Source: Oscillospiraceae bacterium (GTDB taxonomy: Bacteria > Bacillota > Clostridia > Monoglobales > WRAG01). From it: a stretch of DNA of 47,275 nt. The DNA is taken from NCBI GenBank assembly GCA_009780345.1, contig WRAG01000018.1:1-47275 (forward strand). The letters run 5' to 3'. The notes beneath the pieces are model-generated. The model was not told the DNA's origin. It worked only from the letters and a program-made list of their open reading frames with translations, and did no database searches. A program made the position numbers and the translations under genes. The first letter of the stretch is position 1. Each line of letters starts with the position of its first letter. Positions 8,753-18,109 of the stretch are shown piece after piece.

Positions 8753-11700
8753 TTATTGATTGTATGGAGCGTCCAAACCGGTTCCTAAAATCGCCGTCCA
8801 TGTTTCGTTTATGCTATCGTCGATTCTTTCAAATGTGTGAGAATGCGCGGCTTCCATAAATGCCGCGTATGCCCAGTGTGTGCGGTCTAAATCAGGGAAG
8901 TTAAACACATCATCGGGAATATCTTCAAGCGCGATGTATCTTTCAAGCATACGATTCACCGCGGTTACAAGCTCGGCGCGAGTAAGATTAAATTCCGGGC
9001 GGAATAAACCGCCGTATCCGACAAACCAACCTTTTTCGGTTGCCGAAAGGATATATTTGTACGCCCAATCGTCGGAGGTGACGTCTGCGTATGGGCTTGT
9101 GTCCGATTCAAGCAAACGATCAAACCGTGACACAACCGCCGCAAGCTCGCGTCTTGTAATATGCGCGTGCGGCCTAAATTCGCCGGTTTCGTAACCTGTG
9201 AAAATTCCATGATACGCAAGAACGCTTACGCCAAGCCCAAACCAGTCATCGCTTGCGACGTCAACGAAAGTAACATTCGACTGAACCACTCTCATCTCAG
9301 GGCGCAACAAACGATAAAATATCATTACAACTTCCGCGCGGGTAATGTAATTATCGGGCCGCATTTCGGTGTTTTCATATCCGCGGATATACCAAATATG
9401 TTCTCCTGTGAAAAAGTCCCATCGTGTAGGGGCGACAGGCTGCCACCCCGCGTAAAGCGTTACATTTCCGGTCGGCATGGTAAACGTATCGCTCAATTGA
9501 TACCAATTGCCGCTTCCGTCGCTTTGGGTATTCCAGCCGATGAATCTGTAGTCACTTCTGCTAAGGTTCCCCGAATCTAAAACTGTCACAGTTTCTCCCG
9601 AACGGTATCTCCGGCCGTCAACCGGCGGCGAGCCGCCTGTATGACCGTTTCCGTTATAGGTTACCGTATATAAAGGAGGTTCGGTTATACGAGGAACCGT
9701 TGTAGGACCACCGCCGCCGGTTTGTTCCCACTGCGCGTAAAGCGTTACATCCCGATTTGGCATTGTAAAACTACTACTCGGTTGACGCCATTCGCCGCTG
9801 CCGTCTCTTTCTGTATTCCAACCCAGGAAGTTATGCCCGCTTTTGACTAAATCGCCTCGATTTAGAGCTGTAACCACGTCGCCTGCCTCGTATTCGTTAG
9901 CGTCAACAGGCGGTTCACCGCCTGTATGACCGTTACCGTCATACGTTACCTTGAAAACAGGCGGTGCTGTGATGTTCACAGGTTCCCATTGCGCGTATAG
10001 ATATACATTTTTATTGGCTTTAGCGAAAGTGTATCCCGGACGACGGAGGCTGTAGCAGCCGTGCCTTTGCTTATTCCAACCGAGGAATCTATACCCTGCT
10101 CTGACTAAGTCGTTTCGGTCCATGATTACAACCGTTTCACCCTCGTAATATAACAAAGCGTCAATCGGCACGAAACCGCCCGTGTTGCCGTTGCCATAGT
10201 AAGTTACCGTAAAGACGTAAGGAACAGGCCCCCGCGGTTCCCATTGCGCGTAAAGAGTTACGTCGTGATCACGCATAGTGAGCATATCGCCGGGCTGATA
10301 CCATTCGCCGTTGCCCTCGCGTTCGGTATTCCAGCCTATAAACACATGACCGGTTCTGGCTAAGTCGTTTCGACCTAGGATTACAACCGTTTCGCCCTCG
10401 TAATATTCCAAATTGTCAATCGGGGCGGAGCCGCTTGTGTTACCGTTGCCGTCGTACATCACCGTAAAAGTTTCATAAATAGGCTCCCACGGCTCCCATT
10501 GCGCGTAAAGGGTTACGTCATGATCGCGCATAGTGAGCATATCGCCGGGCTGATACCATTCGCCGTCGCCCTCGCGTTCGGTATTCCAACCTATAAATAC
10601 ATGACCGGTTCTGACTAAGTCATTTCGACCTAGGATTACCACATTTTCACCCTCGTAATATTCCAAATCGTCAACGGGCGGCAAACCGCCTGTATTTCCG
10701 TTACCGTCGTATGTTACACTGAAACTTGGCGCCTGATTTGGCGGGAAATGGTTCGTTATAAGTGACGTTAATACATCGCCGTTCCACATTATGCCTAAAG
10801 GTTCATGTATCGCCGTATGAACGCCCGGCAATTCCTCGATAACATACACACGACCCGACCATAGATTTATTATGGTGGCGTAGTTGCTTACGCTAAATGG
10901 AATTCTGTCCACAATTCCGGTTTCTCCGTCCGCTTCGTCCCAATCAGAGGTATTTCCCACATGGCGCCAAAGATTTTCAGCCTCGTCTTCTAAAACAAAG
11001 AGCAAATGATACGTGCTCGCCGAATCTCTGGCCTGCGCGTAAAACCAATAGTCATCGTCTATAGGTGACGAAGCGTTGACCAACGCTTTTTTAATTCTAA
11101 GAGTTCCAAAGCCATGCTCGAACCTGTTTATAACCGTCGCTATCATATTTCCGCCTTCGGAAAAAGCGGATCGGTCATAGTTGATCTCAACTTCAAATCC
11201 GATGGCAAATATATCGTAAATACACTTTCCGTCCTTGCAAAGCTCAACCACTTCATATACCAAATTCGAATTAAGTTCGGTTATAATGATCGGATTCGCC
11301 GCGCTGAACGGCAAAAGCCATACTGTATCGCCCACATAGCTTTTGTCGGCGGGAATATATCGCATAGTACCATTCAATTGCGGCGAAAATTTCAAAAATT
11401 CGTTTGAGCCGACTTCTCTGACCGCTACGAAGAATTCGGTGAATTCATATACGTCCCAATCTTCAGGAAAGCCGGCAAGTTCTTTGACGACAACTAAATT
11501 TCCCGTTCCATAGGCGTACTCGTTTCGCACATTTACGATAAGACTGCTGTTTTTATCGCCGCTGACTTTAATTCCGCCGACGGGAATAGGCTCGCCGTTA
11601 TTAAACGTGTAAGTTATATTGATGTGGTCAGTAACAACGCCGTCATCGAAGAATTCTTCAACTATGTAATTATAGTCATCTCCCACAGGCAAGTCAATCA

Positions 11701-14020
11701 ACAACGCGGGCGAATTCACGCTAAACGGAATCCGATATATAAACTCAATATATCTATCTCCCGGATAGTAAAACACGGGAAGGCCCGTTACGCTGTTTAT
11801 ATATCCAATATTCCGATAAACAAGATTTCCATTCATCCACCGAGGTGTTCCGTTCATGATCTGCGACCGGAAAATTTCCTCAAATATCAACATATGCCTA
11901 ACTTCCGGATTCGCAACGTCGGGAACACTCCATACTTTCGCATGGAATATGGTGTCATCGTTTACGCCCCAATCGGCGGGATAGCCTAACAGTTCTTTAG
12001 TAATCGTCATGTTTCCTGAACTGTACTTATATCGATTGGTCATAGTTATAACGATGGTTTCGTCAAAATGCAATTTCCTTGTTCCGTTGTTATCCGAATA
12101 CGCGACGCCCCAAACCCAATCATCGTCAGCGTTCCAAGCATTTTGATCGATTATTTCTTCTACATACTCCCAGTGTTCAAGCCAAACCTCTTGTATCCAA
12201 GCGCCATCTGTCCAAACGCCGCCCGACGTCGAATTGCGGTCAAGATCAATGTTATTCCAAAACGCCGCCCATTTCGCTTCTATCGGCTCGTTAACCGTCG
12301 GACGAACCTCGCGCACTTCATATCTTCCCCACGTCCACAAATTGGAAAGTGTGACAGGATTGCTGACACTGATCGGAATTTCCAATATGGGCGTGCCCCC
12401 AAAATCTTCGTCTAAACCGAAAACATGGTCGCCAATGTGCCGAAAACTGCCATCAGGTTCTTGATAATCCTTGAACAGCAGATAGTTGTCGTGATCAACG
12501 TCCCAAATCCGCACAAAAAACACGGTGTCGTCGTCAACGCCCCAATCCGCCGGAAATCCGTCAAAAAATTTGTGAATTTCCAAATATCCTATACCGTGGA
12601 GGAATTCGTTTGTTACCGTTACATATTCAGTTTCGTTTTCCGTGACTTGAAAACCGTTCGCGCCAAAACTATACGTCACAATAATTCGGTCGGTGTCGTA
12701 ATCAAGAATCTCTTCCACAAAATATCTTTTAATGCGTGCGTTCGGCAAAGGCGTCTCTCTCACCGGCATTTCCGCGATTATGGCAGGATTGTCTTCCGAA
12801 AACGTGATTACGGTTGTCAGTTCTCTATAGCGAACAAGCCCGGTATATGTGAATGTATTGATTCCCGGCTCGACGCTAAATGTTAAGTAATATCCATCTT
12901 GGTTCGTCATAATCGCGCTAAACTGTGTTTCGGCGCCGACGCCCCAATCTTCTTCAAACCAGCCTTCCAAAATTTTATTAATCTGCAAATATCCAACCGG
13001 CAATATGTATTCTTGTAGCTGAATTTGCGCGATAATATCCAATCGAGAAATAATCGCCGCTCCGTCCCAAGTAAAATGCGTGTCCGGATTGTCCGGCTCG
13101 ACACTTCTGTGGAAATATTCTTCACTTATAATGGTTCTGCCGCCCGGAATAGATGTGTTTCCGCCCGGATTTGGAAAAACCAATTCATATCTAATATTCG
13201 TTCCCGGCCCTTCCGCGTCTCGAATGGTAAAAAAATGTGATTTAGGGCCGCCGCCTCTTGTCCATTCAAGATGCCAATAGTATAGTTGGCCATTAATCAC
13301 CGCATTATTAGCCCAATGTGCGGGGAAAGTCGATTGATCGGCGGTTTGTTCAGCCGGACTGCGGTTCGCGCCTAAGGAAATGGTGATTCCAAGTATGTTA
13401 TCCATAATCATTCCGTTGTTAAAACCGTTGCCGTTATTCCAACTTACGCTCGCGTCAAACGCATTAAATGTCGTCTCTTTCCGCGTCCAATAAAAAGGAT
13501 TTCCCTCGGCAGGATAAAACCTAACGTCCGCCGCGCCACTTGAATACCAATAACCTGTTCTCCAGTCGGTTTCGTCTAAAAAAATGATGTAAGAGACTTG
13601 CGCCGGCGCTGGTCCGATTATATCATCTTGATGAATTCTCCAAATTGCCGTATTGCCGGCACCGGCAACAACTCCGGAAGGCAACGCGCCAAGATGAAAT
13701 TCGCCTATATGATCGGTAATGGTTACATATTCATCACTTTCGCAAAGAGGCATTCGGGCGTTTCCGGAAGTGTCAACATATGTGCTTCCCCACGCTTTAA
13801 GGGTTATTGTCGCGGTTCCATCACCATTGTATTCTACGGATTTACCCGTCCAAATTTCGCCGTCCCTTAAACTTGCGGGCGGCACAGTTAACACAGGTGT
13901 GCCGTCGATGATATCAAAGTTTCCGATATTCGCATAAGAAATGAGCGAAATTTGTCCGAAAATTCCGAAAATAAAAATTAAAGCCATCGAAAGTACCAGC
14001 ACTTTTTTCACGTTTTTCAT
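8753..14020 (-). CDS. Giant SLH-anchored surface protein with five InlB-type repeats
   Basis: This 1755-residue secreted protein begins at an ATG preceded by AGGAG. Residues 1-30 are a signal peptide. About 345-1090 hold five modules opening with patterns like YLEIHKFFDGFPADWGVDDD or NMTITKELLGYPADWGVNDD (DUF5979-like, related to those in the neighbouring giant). About 1095-1530 hold five InlB B/Flg_new repeats of 81-85 residues, each with YDGNGNTGG...FIGWNTERDG...VTLYAQWEP. Two of these are nearly identical in DNA. Three SLH domains (about 1535-1700; TRAEVVMIFYRLL, TRRELAAVVSRF, TRAELVTAVNRML) and a half-repeat end the chain. SLH domains bind pyruvylated secondary wall polymer, so the protein should sit on the wall surface. 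The modules suggest adhesion; ligand unknown. It is transcribed alone. Confidence 0.87.
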   Translation of the reverse strand: MKNVKKVLVLSMALIFIFGIFGQISLISYANIGNFDIIDGTPVLTVPPASLRDGEIWTGKSVEYNGDGTATITLKAWGSTYVDTSGNARMPLCESDEYVTITDHIGEFHLGALPSGVVAGAGNTAIWRIHQDDIIGPAPAQVSYIIFLDETDWRTGYWYSSGAADVRFYPAEGNPFYWTRKETTFNAFDASVSWNNGNGFNNGMIMDNILGITISLGANRSPAEQTADQSTFPAHWANNAVINGQLYYWHLEWTRGGGPKSHFFTIRDAEGPGTNIRYELVFPNPGGNTSIPGGRTIISEEYFHRSVEPDNPDTHFTWDGAAIISRLDIIAQIQLQEYILPVGYLQINKILEGWFEEDWGVGAETQFSAIMTNQDGYYLTFSVEPGINTFTYTGLVRYRELTTVITFSEDNPAIIAEMPVRETPLPNARIKRYFVEEILDYDTDRIIVTYSFGANGFQVTENETEYVTVTNEFLHGIGYLEIHKFFDGFPADWGVDDDTVFFVRIWDVDHDNYLLFKDYQEPDGSFRHIGDHVFGLDEDFGGTPILEIPISVSNPVTLSNLWTWGRYEVREVRPTVNEPIEAKWAAFWNNIDLDRNSTSGGVWTDGAWIQEVWLEHWEYVEEIIDQNAWNADDDWVWGVAYSDNNGTRKLHFDETIVITMTNRYKYSSGNMTITKELLGYPADWGVNDDTIFHAKVWSVPDVANPEVRHMLIFEEIFRSQIMNGTPRWMNGNLVYRNIGYINSVTGLPVFYYPGDRYIEFIYRIPFSVNSPALLIDLPVGDDYNYIVEEFFDDGVVTDHINITYTFNNGEPIPVGGIKVSGDKNSSLIVNVRNEYAYGTGNLVVVKELAGFPEDWDVYEFTEFFVAVREVGSNEFLKFSPQLNGTMRYIPADKSYVGDTVWLLPFSAANPIIITELNSNLVYEVVELCKDGKCIYDIFAIGFEVEINYDRSAFSEGGNMIATVINRFEHGFGTLRIKKALVNASSPIDDDYWFYAQARDSASTYHLLFVLEDEAENLWRHVGNTSDWDEADGETGIVDRIPFSVSNYATIINLWSGRVYVIEELPGVHTAIHEPLGIMWNGDVLTSLITNHFPPNQAPSFSVTYDGNGNTGGLPPVDDLEYYEGENVVILGRNDLVRTGHVFIGWNTEREGDGEWYQPGDMLTMRDHDVTLYAQWEPWEPIYETFTVMYDGNGNTSGSAPIDNLEYYEGETVVILGRNDLARTGHVFIGWNTEREGNGEWYQPGDMLTMRDHDVTLYAQWEPRGPVPYVFTVTYYGNGNTGGFVPIDALLYYEGETVVIMDRNDLVRAGYRFLGWNKQRHGCYSLRRPGYTFAKANKNVYLYAQWEPVNITAPPVFKVTYDGNGHTGGEPPVDANEYEAGDVVTALNRGDLVKSGHNFLGWNTERDGSGEWRQPSSSFTMPNRDVTLYAQWEQTGGGGPTTVPRITEPPLYTVTYNGNGHTGGSPPVDGRRYRSGETVTVLDSGNLSRSDYRFIGWNTQSDGSGNWYQLSDTFTMPTGNVTLYAGWQPVAPTRWDFFTGEHIWYIRGYENTEMRPDNYITRAEVVMIFYRLLRPEMRVVQSNVTFVDVASDDWFGLGVSVLAYHGIFTGYETGEFRPHAHITRRELAAVVSRFDRLLESDTSPYADVTSDDWAYKYILSATEKGWFVGYGGLFRPEFNLTRAELVTAVNRMLERYIALEDIPDDVFNFPDLDRTHWAYAAFMEAAHSHTFERIDDSINETWTAILGTGLDAPYNQ
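9430..10740 (-). repeat. Tandem intragenic repeats encoding five InlB-type modules
   Basis: The plus strand shows CCCA[C/T]TGCGCGTA-like starts near 9725, 9985, 10240 and 10495, with a more divergent copy near 9430. The copies at 10240 and 10495 are 255 bases (85 codons) apart and almost identical at the DNA level. This suggests recent duplication or gene conversion inside the giant SLH protein gene. Confidence 0.8.
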
Positions 14021-14087
14021 AAGAACACGCTCCTAAACTTTAAGTAAAATTTGAATGTTTTTTGAAAATATGTTGTATTTTTCCATA

Positions 14088-14116
14088 AAAATAACACAAA
14101 TTTCAACAATTGTCAA
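14088..14116 (-). promoter_or_regulatory. Sigma-A type promoter for the giant SLH protein gene
   Basis: On the minus strand TTGACA (14111-14116) and TATTTT (14088-14093) are separated by 17 bases. The predicted start lies about 60 bases upstream of the ATG at 14020. Confidence 0.7.
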
Positions 14117-14315
14117 CTTAAAAAGTCAAAACATGTGATAATTGTCATTCTGCTTTCATATTATTCGTATGATGCTATGTTTGATATGTAAAAATTTTGA
14201 AAAATTTTGAAAATGTTGGATTATCGGTAATATTACGAAAATAGGGTTGCAAAAGCAAAGAAAATGTGGTAAAATGATTGGAAATGAAAGTAGAAATGAA
14301 AGGGGTTTTATAAAA

Positions 14316-17300
14316 ATGAAAAAAATTACCGCATTATTGCTGATTATGCTATTAGTATTCGCTCTTATGCCGATTCAGCCGGCTGTCTCAAACACAGGAC
14401 GAGAGAGAATTGACTTAGTAACCGCAAGTACGCCGGTCAACCTAGGTTCACCATTTCCGCTTGGGGCAGTGGCGTCAACAAATATGTCCGCCACCACAAG
14501 ACGGTGGAACGAAGATGAAAACCGTTACCAATACATCGTGCTTAGCGTTGCCGGGGGCGGCGAGGGGTCAATGTTAAATGTTGTTTGTATAGATAACCCC
14601 GACGCTCCTATATCGATGTACAGTTTTACGGTTCGCACAGGAACCGTTTGGGAAATGATCGTTGATTCATATGGACGTGTTTATATTGCCGGGTTCGGCG
14701 ACCCGGAAACTGTTAGGCTTTACAGATATTCTCCTGACAATGACGAAGGGCAAAGGCTTGAATTTTGGCCGATGAACGGCCGCGGAGCCGTTACCGGCAT
14801 GGCGCTTGACGACGACGACAACCTGTATTTCACGAATACAAGAGGAACTCACCCAATTTTCAGATTTAATCAAGCTACAAGTACATTTACAAATTTGGGT
14901 CCGGTTTTTGGCACAGGTATAAACATTCGCGCCATTGCATATCACAACGGATATCTATATGGCGGAGAAAATACGTCAAACGCGCGTTTTTTCAGAAGAA
15001 ACATCGAAACGGGCGTTGTTACGCAACTTCCGAATCCTAATATAGCGAACCGAGCAAGGTATGAGCATATGCGAGTGGTGGATAATTATTTATTTGCCTT
15101 AGTTTACGGCGCTTGGCATATGGCAATTTTCGATTTAACGACTCAGCAATGGATTGGAAATTGGCCATCGGCGGGGCGTCTGCCAACCGGAAATATCAAT
15201 GGATTTGTTTATTTCACCCGCTCGGACAGGGGGTGGCAAAGATTTAATCTTGAAACTCGCGCGGTTACGTCTACAGGAGCAAACCCTTCTCCATTCCCAA
15301 ATCACGGCCTTCAAGGAATGGGTATTGCGAATTTAACCCATCCGACAAACCCAAATCTCAACGGCCAGATTGTTGTATCAGTTCATTCGGGCACAGGACA
15401 TTTGGATTTTATTAATTTTGCTACAGGAAGCAGAATAAGAAGGGAAAACGTTATAAGAGGGGCACAGCCGGCGGTGCAAAATTTAGGATTTTTAGGTGAT
15501 GATTTTTACGCAAGCGCGTATATGGGCGGACCGCAAGGTCTCGCGAGAGTAAACGCGCAAACAGGCGTTAGATCTTGGTCGGGAAATATGGGGCAAGCGG
15601 AAGGGTTTATATCCTATAACAACAGATTGTATATCGGAAGATATATGGGCGCAAGAGTTACCGAATTTAACCCTACCAATAATTCAACGATTGACTTTCC
15701 CGAGTTCGGGCAAAATCAAAACCGCCCGTTCGCAATGTCGGCATACAACAACCGATTGGCGGTCGGAACAATTAGCGCGGCAGGGCATCTCGGAGGCGCG
15801 CTTACCGTTTACAATATAGCAACAAGGCAACAAATCGCGCAACACAGGTTCCCGACACGCGGCGTAAGCGGCGTTGCGTATAGAGACGGACGCGTTTGGG
15901 GTTCAACCACCATTTACGGCGGACTTGGACCGGCTCCTACCGAGACGCGCGCGTCGCTATTTATATTTGACGTAGCGAGCGGAGAGGTAATACAAGAAGT
16001 AACACCTCTGGCGCGTCAGCATATTGGGCAACTTGCGTTTGCTCCCGACGGACGACTTTGGGGGATTTCCGGCGGAATCATTATTGAAATTAACCCCGAA
16101 AATTTGGATATAATTTCTCAAACGCAGATAAACACAGGTGGAAACGACGGAAACTGGCGCCCAAGACTTTTATTCTTTGACCAAACAGGGCTGATGTTCG
16201 CAAACCCGGGCGGAACTTTGATCGTATTCGACCCTGATTCAAGAGAATGGAGAACTCTCGCAACAAGCGTTCTTCATTTCCATATGAACGAAACGAGAGA
16301 TACAATCGTTTACGTACACACATGGGCGAGGGCGTCGGTGTTTAGAATGAATATTACGAACAACGCCCCCACTCTTCCGGCTTTAGAAATAGTTGGCGTT
16401 AACACCACTCCGTCGGGAATTAACAGCCAAGTAACGTTAAATGTTACACAACCGCGCCCCGGCAATTCGATGTTGATCGTCGCCGTATATGCGAAATATG
16501 ACGTATATAAGGTATGCGAGTATTCGTCAACATACTACGAAAATGTATATGTGTTTTATACACAGCAGGAGAGGTTCGCGGGCGCAACAACGGCAACAAT
16601 TGAACGAAGCGGATATATGAATGTAAGCACGAGAATCCCCGCAAACGCGAGTATCGTCCGAGCCTTTATGTGGGACAGCACAAACTTGATGAATCCGTGG
16701 CTTCCGGCAAGAATGGCTGAATTCACCGTGCCGCGAATGGAAAATATCGTTACAACCAACCTTGTCGGAATTGACTTTGCCGGAAACACAGGCACTCCGG
16801 CAACTTCCGGCGATAATACACCGAGCAACGCGAATACTGTGCTTGACGGCAGAGTAAGCAACGGCGCGTTTAGCAATAATAACGGTAATCGGCATAGACT
16901 GTTTTTCATGACATTCGATATATCTGAAATTATCGATGATTTGGATAATATATATTCAATCAATATAGGCATGCGAACCAATGGCGACACCGGTTCTAAC
17001 AATGTTAACAGTCGCTTTAACGCTTATCTCCTTACGCCCGCGCTTGCGGCAAATGTTAATCCTACCGCCATACCAACTTACGGCGCGGCAAGAAACTTAG
17101 GATTGATTTCTTACCGCACTAATATTGTATGGGAACATACAACAGGGTTAGACGCGAATATTCCGGTCACTTCACCTGATATACTTCCACATATACGACA
17201 ATATTTAGAGCAAAATCCAAACGCGACAACGATAGGTTTCCAATTCTTCGGAACTAATCACTTAGCGGCGTTCCTAAACGCAGGAGCAAGTGGGTTTGAC

Positions 17301-17351
17301 TCTGAAGGCTATCCGAACAGACCACATCTTCGTATTGTTTACAGCGATTAA
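14316..17351 (+). CDS. Secreted beta-propeller-like protein with DNRLRE-like C-terminus
   Basis: This 1011-residue protein starts at the ATG at 14316, preceded by GAAAGGGG; an upstream in-frame start at 14247 would put about 23 polar residues before the signal peptide. Residues 1-25 are a signal peptide. About 30-685 show recurrent four-strand-like units with asparagine, glycine and aromatic turns (for example LYIGRYMGARVTEFNPTNN and VYNIATRQQIAQHRFPTRG), typical of a PQQ/NHL-type propeller, though I cannot assign a blade family. About 688-805 is a beta module ending in VRAFMWDSTNLMNPWLP, also seen in the cohesin-cluster protein at 26762-27727. Residues 808-1011 resemble a DNRLRE-type beta sandwich. 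No SLH or sortase anchor is visible. It is transcribed divergently from the giant SLH gene; secretion is well supported and function unknown. Confidence 0.75.
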   Translation: MKKITALLLIMLLVFALMPIQPAVSNTGRERIDLVTASTPVNLGSPFPLGAVASTNMSATTRRWNEDENRYQYIVLSVAGGGEGSMLNVVCIDNPDAPISMYSFTVRTGTVWEMIVDSYGRVYIAGFGDPETVRLYRYSPDNDEGQRLEFWPMNGRGAVTGMALDDDDNLYFTNTRGTHPIFRFNQATSTFTNLGPVFGTGINIRAIAYHNGYLYGGENTSNARFFRRNIETGVVTQLPNPNIANRARYEHMRVVDNYLFALVYGAWHMAIFDLTTQQWIGNWPSAGRLPTGNINGFVYFTRSDRGWQRFNLETRAVTSTGANPSPFPNHGLQGMGIANLTHPTNPNLNGQIVVSVHSGTGHLDFINFATGSRIRRENVIRGAQPAVQNLGFLGDDFYASAYMGGPQGLARVNAQTGVRSWSGNMGQAEGFISYNNRLYIGRYMGARVTEFNPTNNSTIDFPEFGQNQNRPFAMSAYNNRLAVGTISAAGHLGGALTVYNIATRQQIAQHRFPTRGVSGVAYRDGRVWGSTTIYGGLGPAPTETRASLFIFDVASGEVIQEVTPLARQHIGQLAFAPDGRLWGISGGIIIEINPENLDIISQTQINTGGNDGNWRPRLLFFDQTGLMFANPGGTLIVFDPDSREWRTLATSVLHFHMNETRDTIVYVHTWARASVFRMNITNNAPTLPALEIVGVNTTPSGINSQVTLNVTQPRPGNSMLIVAVYAKYDVYKVCEYSSTYYENVYVFYTQQERFAGATTATIERSGYMNVSTRIPANASIVRAFMWDSTNLMNPWLPARMAEFTVPRMENIVTTNLVGIDFAGNTGTPATSGDNTPSNANTVLDGRVSNGAFSNNNGNRHRLFFMTFDISEIIDDLDNIYSINIGMRTNGDTGSNNVNSRFNAYLLTPALAANVNPTAIPTYGAARNLGLISYRTNIVWEHTTGLDANIPVTSPDILPHIRQYLEQNPNATTIGFQFFGTNHLAAFLNAGASGFDSEGYPNRPHLRIVYSD

Positions 17352-17376
17352 TTCGCAAAACCTACTATAACATAAG

Positions 17377-17403
17377 AAAAGCCCACCATACGGCGGGCTT
17401 TCC
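17377..17403. terminator. Bidirectional terminator between convergent genes
   Basis: AAGCCCACC and GGCGGGCTT pair with one mismatch around a 4-base loop, with A residues before and T residues after. It sits between the plus-strand propeller gene and the minus-strand RadC-family gene and can serve both. Confidence 0.75.
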
Positions 17404-17417
17404 TTGTATTATCTAAT

Positions 17418-18104
17418 TTAAAAAAATATACCACTTTTCTTCATGCTTATATATTTATTGCCGGACACGATAATATGGTCTAACAACTTCACATCCATTG
17501 CCGTTAATGCGGCGGCAACCTTTTGCGTAACAATAATATCTTCATTCGACGGAAACAACTCGCCGCTTGGATGGTTATGCGTCAAAATCACCGAATGCGC
17601 TTTGCTTGTCATAGCGTAATCCATAATATTTCGAACATAAACAGGAGCGTCGGATACGCCGCCGCTTGCGACCTTGTCGTGCCGCAAGCATCGTTTGTTT
17701 GCCGTCAAACTGATAAGATATACTTCTTCGGTAAGCTTGCCGCCGAACAGGGTTGCCGCGTATTCGCCCATTTTTTCGGTGGTATCCAAAACCACCGAGT
17801 TGCCCATTGCCGCGCGTTGATAAATTCCCGCGATTGCCGGAATTTGGGTTAAAAATTTGGCGGTTCTTGCGCCTACGCCTTTTACGGTGGTAAGTTCCCG
17901 CTCGCTCGCGTGAAACACTTGCTCTAAACTTCCGAATTTTTGCAACAATTCATGCGCGATTCCGTTTGTATTTCCCCGCGCGATAATTTGATAAAGCATG
18001 TATTCAAGCTGTTCGTGGGGCGGCATGGCGTCAAGTCCTATCGACTTTACTTTCTCGTCGATACGGCTTCTATGCCCTTCGTGGACATTTATTTTCTTCT
18101 CCAA
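17418..18104 (-). CDS. radC: RadC/UPF0758 family JAB-domain protein
   Basis: This protein of about 228 residues has the RadC family layout: an N-terminal helix-hairpin-helix region (VKGVGARTAKFL) and a C-terminal JAB/MPN-like domain with the metal-binding motif THNHPSGELFPSNED. The biochemical role of the family is uncertain; an older link to DNA repair in E. coli is not well supported. The upstream DUF2339 gene ends in CATGAGGAGTGA. A GTG at 18113 overlaps that stop by four bases but has no room for a ribosome-binding site. The TTG at 18104 lies 8 bases after GAGGAG and is the better start. Translation is probably coupled to the upstream gene. Confidence 0.88.
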   Translation of the reverse strand: MEKKINVHEGHRSRIDEKVKSIGLDAMPPHEQLEYMLYQIIARGNTNGIAHELLQKFGSLEQVFHASERELTTVKGVGARTAKFLTQIPAIAGIYQRAAMGNSVVLDTTEKMGEYAATLFGGKLTEEVYLISLTANKRCLRHDKVASGGVSDAPVYVRNIMDYAMTSKAHSVILTHNHPSGELFPSNEDIIVTQKVAAALTAMDVKLLDHIIVSGNKYISMKKSGIFF

Positions 18105-18109
18105 CGAAA

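Noticed and set aside
9430-10740. Regular DNA repeats suggestive of an array
   Set aside because: The period of about 255 bases and the continuous reading frame show these are protein modules, not a CRISPR array.
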